Assembly (NCBI GenBank): GCA_947474275.1
Contig: CANJHY010000093.1
Span: 1 to 18,023, forward strand
Source: PALSA-1004 sp947474275
GTDB taxonomy: Bacteria; Pseudomonadota; Gammaproteobacteria; Burkholderiales; SG8-41
Direction of reading: 5' to 3'
Length of the DNA: 18,023 nucleotides
Shown here: positions 14,837-18,023 of the stretch, one piece after another
Numbering within the stretch: position 1 is the stretch's first letter
How the letters are laid out: the number at the start of each line of letters is the position of its first letter
Made by a program: the position numbers and the translations under genes
The notes under the pieces: generated by a model
Seen by the model: only the letters and a program-made list of their open reading frames with translations
Databases searched by the model: none
What the model was told of the DNA's origin: nothing

Positions 14837-15444
14837 TGCGAATTGTACTGGCGCTGATGTTCATGTTGACGTGCGTGACGGCACGGGCGGCGAGTATCGA
14901 AATGCTCAAGGGGTTGTTGCAGCAGACGACGTCCGGCAAGGCGCGCTTCGCGCAAATCGTCGTCGACAAAAATCTCAAGGAACTGCAGAAGGTCACCGGC
15001 ACCATGCAATTCGTGCGTCCCGGCCGTTTTCGCTGGGAATACGACAAGCCCTATGAGCAGACCATAGTCGGCGACGGCGCCAGGCTTTGGATTTACGACA
15101 AGGACCTCAACCAGGTCACAGTCCGGAAGCTGGACAAAGCGCTGGGCGGCAGTCCCGCTGCATTGCTTGCGGGCAGCAATGAGATCGAAAAAGTGTACAC
15201 CCTGACCAATCTCGGTCCGCAGGAAGGTCTCGACTGGCTGGAGGCTGTTCCCAAGTCGAAGGACAACACATTCGAGCGTATCCGGCTCGGCTTTAGTCAG
15301 ACAGGGTTGGAGGCAATGGAATTACGCGACCAGTTTGCGCAAACCACGGTCATCAAATTCGCCGGCGTCGAGCGCAATCCGAAGATCGCGCCGGAGGTGT
15401 TCAGGTTTACGCCGCCGAAAGGCGCCGACGTCATCACCGATTGA
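14836..15444 (+). CDS. lolA: Outer-membrane lipoprotein carrier LolA
   Basis: The 202-residue protein begins with a signal peptide (cleavage likely at ARA-AS after Ala18). It shows the LolA series: GKARFAQIV, then GTMQFVRPGRFRWEYDKPYE, then DGARLWIYDKDLNQVTV, the middle SPAALLAGS and a late FAGVERNPKIAPEVFRFTPP. LolA ferries outer-membrane lipoproteins through the periplasm from LolCDE to LolB. Arg69, in the FRWEYDKPYE segment, is in the position known to matter for lipoprotein handling in the family. It overlaps the upstream small gene by one base and lies directly behind ftsK in the usual gene order. rarA starts 22 bases after its stop. Confidence 0.95.
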   Translation: MRIVLALMFMLTCVTARAASIEMLKGLLQQTTSGKARFAQIVVDKNLKELQKVTGTMQFVRPGRFRWEYDKPYEQTIVGDGARLWIYDKDLNQVTVRKLDKALGGSPAALLAGSNEIEKVYTLTNLGPQEGLDWLEAVPKSKDNTFERIRLGFSQTGLEAMELRDQFAQTTVIKFAGVERNPKIAPEVFRFTPPKGADVITD

Positions 15445-15466
15445 CCGAGCTGCCCGCCGGCCCGCC

Positions 15467-16780
15467 GTGAACGATCTTTTCGCCAAGCACGAGCCGGCGG
15501 CGCCGCTGGCCGAAAGACTGCGGCCGCGCACGCTTGATGAGGTAGTGGGGCAGTCGCATTTACTTGGGCCCGGCAAACCCCTGAGGCTCGCGTTCGAATC
15601 CGGCAAGACGCATTCGATGATCCTGTGGGGCCCCCCCGGCGTCGGCAAAACGACGCTGGCCCGCTTGATGGCACAGGCATTCAACGCCGAATTCATCGCG
15701 ATATCGGCCGTGCTGGCAGGCGTCAAGGACATACGTGATGCCGTGCAGATGGCCGAACACGCCCTCCAGCAGAGCGGGCGTCACACTATTCTGTTCGTCG
15801 ATGAAGTGCATCGTTTCAACAAGGCGCAGCAGGACGCTTTCCTGCCGTTTGTCGAGCGCGGATTGCTGACGTTTATCGGTGCAACCACGGAAAACCCGTC
15901 GTTTGAAGTGAACAGCGCATTGTTGTCGCGCGCAGCCGTATACGTGCTGCAGCCGCTTGCCGAAGCGGACCTCGTATCACTACTTCAGCGCGCGCTCAAG
16001 CAATGCAGCCGGCCGCTCGAATTAAGCGATGCCGCGCGCGACTTGATCGTCGGCTACGCGGATGGCGATGCGCGGCGCTTGCTGAACATGGTTGAGCAAA
16101 TCGATACTGCAGCCGCCGCGGCGGGCAGCGAGCAGGTAGAAGAAGCGCTGGTGCGCGATGCTTTGACGCAAAGCCTGAATCGTTTTGATAAAGGCGGCGA
16201 TCAGTTCTACGACCAGATTTCAGCCCTGCATAAATCGGTGCGCGGCTCGTCTCCGGACGCGACTTTATACTGGTTGTGCCGGATGCTCGATGGCGGCGCC
16301 GACCCGCTGTATGTGGGGCGCCGGATAGTGCGCATGGCCGCGGAGGACATAGGGCTTGCCGACCCGCGCGCGCTGCGCATTGCGTTGGACGCGTGCGAAA
16401 CCTACGAGCGGTTGGGCAGTCCGGAAGGCGAACTCGCCTTGGCCGAAGCAGCGCTGTATCTGGCGATTGCTCCCAAAAGCAATGCCGCGTACACGGCTTA
16501 TAACGCAGCGCGCGCCATGATTAAAGATGATAAATCGCGCCCGGTCCCGGAGCATTTGCGCAATGCGCCGACACGATTGATGAAGGACCTGGGTTACGGC
16601 CGTGACTACCGCTATGCACATGACGAGACCGACGGCTATGCGGCGGGAGAGAACTATTTTCCCGACGGCATGGCACAGCCGCATTTTTATCAGCCTACCG
16701 AGCGTGGGTTGGAAGCGAAGATCCGCGCCCGGTTGGCCGAGTTGCGCGAGCGCGACGAGGCTGCCAACCGCAAGAAGTAG
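15467..16780 (+). CDS. rarA: Replication-associated recombination protein RarA (MgsA) AAA+ ATPase
   Basis: From GTG 15467 the protein has 437 residues, close to the family norm. It is a clamp-loader-like AAA+ ATPase that acts at stalled replication forks. The family opening is present (AAPLAERLRPRTLDEVVGQ), with Walker A GPPGVGKTT at 55-63, Walker B ILFVDEVHRF (Asp112-Glu113) and sensor 1 with FIGATTENPSFEV. The C-terminal part includes FDKGGDQFYDQISALHKSVRGS and the tetramerisation region ending LGYGRDYRYAHD. The frame is open upstream into lolA, but family proteins start at (V/M)NDLFAKHEP, so the GTG is chosen; its Shine-Dalgarno site is weak. Order behind lolA is as in E. coli. The next gene converges on it 35 bases away. 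Confidence 0.95.
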   Translation: MNDLFAKHEPAAPLAERLRPRTLDEVVGQSHLLGPGKPLRLAFESGKTHSMILWGPPGVGKTTLARLMAQAFNAEFIAISAVLAGVKDIRDAVQMAEHALQQSGRHTILFVDEVHRFNKAQQDAFLPFVERGLLTFIGATTENPSFEVNSALLSRAAVYVLQPLAEADLVSLLQRALKQCSRPLELSDAARDLIVGYADGDARRLLNMVEQIDTAAAAAGSEQVEEALVRDALTQSLNRFDKGGDQFYDQISALHKSVRGSSPDATLYWLCRMLDGGADPLYVGRRIVRMAAEDIGLADPRALRIALDACETYERLGSPEGELALAEAALYLAIAPKSNAAYTAYNAARAMIKDDKSRPVPEHLRNAPTRLMKDLGYGRDYRYAHDETDGYAAGENYFPDGMAQPHFYQPTERGLEAKIRARLAELRERDEAANRKK

Positions 16781-16815
16781 CGCCTACTTTCGGTAGCAGA
16801 AATGATGCGCGGCGC

Positions 16816-17781
16816 TCAGTCCGCGCGGATGTTGGCTTCCTTGATGACGCGCGCCCATTTGGCGGTTTCTGATTTCATGAAGGCGCCGAACTCTTCCGGC
16901 GAACTGCCGACCGGGTCGGCACCCTGTGCGCTCAGTCGCTCCTTGATGTCCGGGCTCAAGAGGATCTTGACGATTTCGCTGTGCAGGCGGGCCACCACTT
17001 CGCGCGGAGTGGCTGCGGGCAGCACGAGGCCGAACCAGTTGACGACCTCGTAACCTTTCAGCGTCTCGCCAACGGTAGGGACGTCCGGCAGCACCGGCGT
17101 GCGCTTCGGTCCGAGTGTGGCCACTGCGCGCAACCGGCCGCTTTTTACATACGGCAGCCCCTGCGTCAGGCTGTCGCAGGTCAGCGGCACCTGACCGCCC
17201 AGCACATCGATGAAGCTGGGCCCGCTGCCTTTGTACGCGATATGCACCAGCTTCACGCCGGCCATCGAATTGAAGAGTTCGGCGGCCAGATGCGGCGCAC
17301 CTCCGCTACCGCTCGATGCGTAATTGATCTGGCCGGGGCGGGATTTGGCAAGATTGATCAGGTCCTTGACCGTTTTCACCGGGAAGGAGGGGTGCGAGTA
17401 CATCATGAAAGTTACCGCGACTGCCTGTGTCAACGGCGTGAAGTCGCGGGCGACATCGAACGGAATTTTGGGGAATAGCAGTGGATTGACGCTCAGGTTC
17501 CCGAGCGTGCCCATGAACATCGTGTGACCGTCGGGTGCGGACTTGGCCGCAAGTTCGGTGCCGAGTATGCCTGAAGCGCCGGCGCGATTGTCCACGACGA
17601 CTTGTTGTCCCAGCACGTCGGACAGTCTGGGGCTGATGGTGCGCGCCACTATGTCGGTGCCGCCGCCGGGCGGGAACGCGACGATTATGCGCAGGGGTTT
17701 GCTCGGAAAGGTTTGCGCAAGCAGCGGGCATGCCGTGCACGCAAGGGCAAGCGCAAAGGTGAGACAGGTCGATCGTTGCAT
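16816..17781 (-). CDS. Bug/TctC-family tripartite tricarboxylate transporter substrate-binding protein
   Basis: The 321-residue periplasmic binding protein has a signal peptide (cleavage likely at LLA-QTF, after Ala22). The Bug landmarks follow: FPSKPLRIIVAFPPGGGTD, VVDNRAGASGILGT, INYASSGSGGAPHLAAELF, HIAYKGSGPSFIDVLGGQV and LPDVPTVGE. These proteins bind carboxylates and similar small acids for TctAB-type transporters. No tctA or tctB is present here, so it is an orphan, as most Bug proteins are. The frame is open to 17886, but ATG 17781 has GGAGG eight bases upstream and sits right at the signal peptide. It is inserted on the opposite strand between rarA and serS, which adjoin in E. coli. 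The ligand cannot be predicted. Confidence 0.94.
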   Translation of the reverse strand: MQRSTCLTFALALACTACPLLAQTFPSKPLRIIVAFPPGGGTDIVARTISPRLSDVLGQQVVVDNRAGASGILGTELAAKSAPDGHTMFMGTLGNLSVNPLLFPKIPFDVARDFTPLTQAVAVTFMMYSHPSFPVKTVKDLINLAKSRPGQINYASSGSGGAPHLAAELFNSMAGVKLVHIAYKGSGPSFIDVLGGQVPLTCDSLTQGLPYVKSGRLRAVATLGPKRTPVLPDVPTVGETLKGYEVVNWFGLVLPAATPREVVARLHSEIVKILLSPDIKERLSAQGADPVGSSPEEFGAFMKSETAKWARVIKEANIRAD

Positions 17782-17928
17782 GGCGTCCTCCGGTTTGTGC
17801 GCAGCTCTGGCCGGCGGCGCGATTCTGGATTTTGTGCCCGACTCTAAGTTGCCGTGCGCGGCCGTGTCAATACGCTGGCCGGGCACTGCAATCTCCGCGA
17901 TAATAACCGCAATTTCGGGTTAATCGCT

Positions 17929-17937
17929 TGCTATAAC
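17929..17937 (+). promoter_or_regulatory. Candidate extended -10 promoter of serS
   Basis: TGCTATAAC fits an extended -10 with one mismatch; no good -35 is seen. Transcription would begin only 2-4 bases before the ATG at 17947. The GGGG at 17938-17941 could instead be a Shine-Dalgarno site for a longer mRNA, for example one from GATAAT at 17899-17904. The two readings exclude each other. Confidence 0.3.
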
Positions 17938-17946
17938 GGGGTTGTA

Positions 17947-18023
17947 ATGCTGGATATTCAATTGTTGCGCAATGATCTGCCGGGCGTCGCCGCACGGCTC
18001 GCCGACCGCGGCATGACGCTGGA
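17947..18023 (+). CDS. serS: Seryl-tRNA synthetase, N-terminal start only
   Basis: The window ends after 25 codons. The visible MLDIQLLRNDLPGVAARLAD is the typical opening of bacterial seryl-tRNA synthetase, the beginning of the long N-terminal coiled-coil arm that grips the tRNA. The place is also right: serS follows ftsK - lolA - rarA in E. coli. Catalytic motifs lie outside the window. Confidence 0.9.
   Translation, partial: MLDIQLLRNDLPGVAARLADRGMTL

Noticed and set aside
16781..16815. Terminator between rarA and the solute-binding gene
   Set aside because: Only a 4-bp CTAC/GTAG stem without a T tract is present.

Overview
The window looks like a chromosomal segment of a GC-rich (about 60% by eye) betaproteobacterium, most likely Burkholderiales or Nitrosomonadales. 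The grounds are a 112-residue GlnB directly behind a glutamine-dependent NadE, a Bug/TctC-type solute-binding protein (a family expanded in Burkholderiales), and the housekeeping order trxB - ftsK - lolA - rarA - serS, which is also the order of these genes in E. coli. No rRNA, tRNA, CRISPR array or phage module was found.

Layout. 1-1239: the last codons of one FtsX-type ABC permease and a complete second one, joined by a TGATG overlap. 1266-2414: a YbfB-like MFS transporter. 2435-2986 (minus): a zinc-ribbon Nudix hydrolase with a TTG start. 3214-3873: an unrecognised membrane-anchored Ala/Pro-rich protein whose best start is a rare ATT, closed by a strong terminator. 3948-5111 (minus): a FemAB-like/DUF482 N-acyltransferase, divergent from nadE (5166-6773), which is followed by glnB (6869-7207). 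7293-8849 (minus): trxB followed by smr, probably one transcript.

8953-9345 is a broken 3' remnant of an IS3-type transposase. Its right end carries a good -10 box pointing into 9404-11926, the oddest gene here: a secreted 840-residue protein with a two-partner-secretion POTRA domain, about 540 residues of Pro/Ala/Val/Glu-rich repeats, and the C-terminal part of a FecR-like domain. From 12168 the conserved backbone resumes: ftsK, a small secreted SmpA/BamE-like protein, lolA overlapping it, rarA, then an inserted minus-strand orphan solute-binding protein (16816-17781), and the start of serS running off the end.

Functionally, the backbone covers chromosome segregation (FtsK), lipoprotein transport (LolA), replication-fork maintenance (RarA), thiol redox (TrxB), NAD synthesis with nitrogen signalling (NadE, GlnB) and tRNA charging (SerS). 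The accessory material is the IS remnant with the POTRA-FecR gene, which sits where E. coli has lrp, and the solute-binding gene between rarA and serS.
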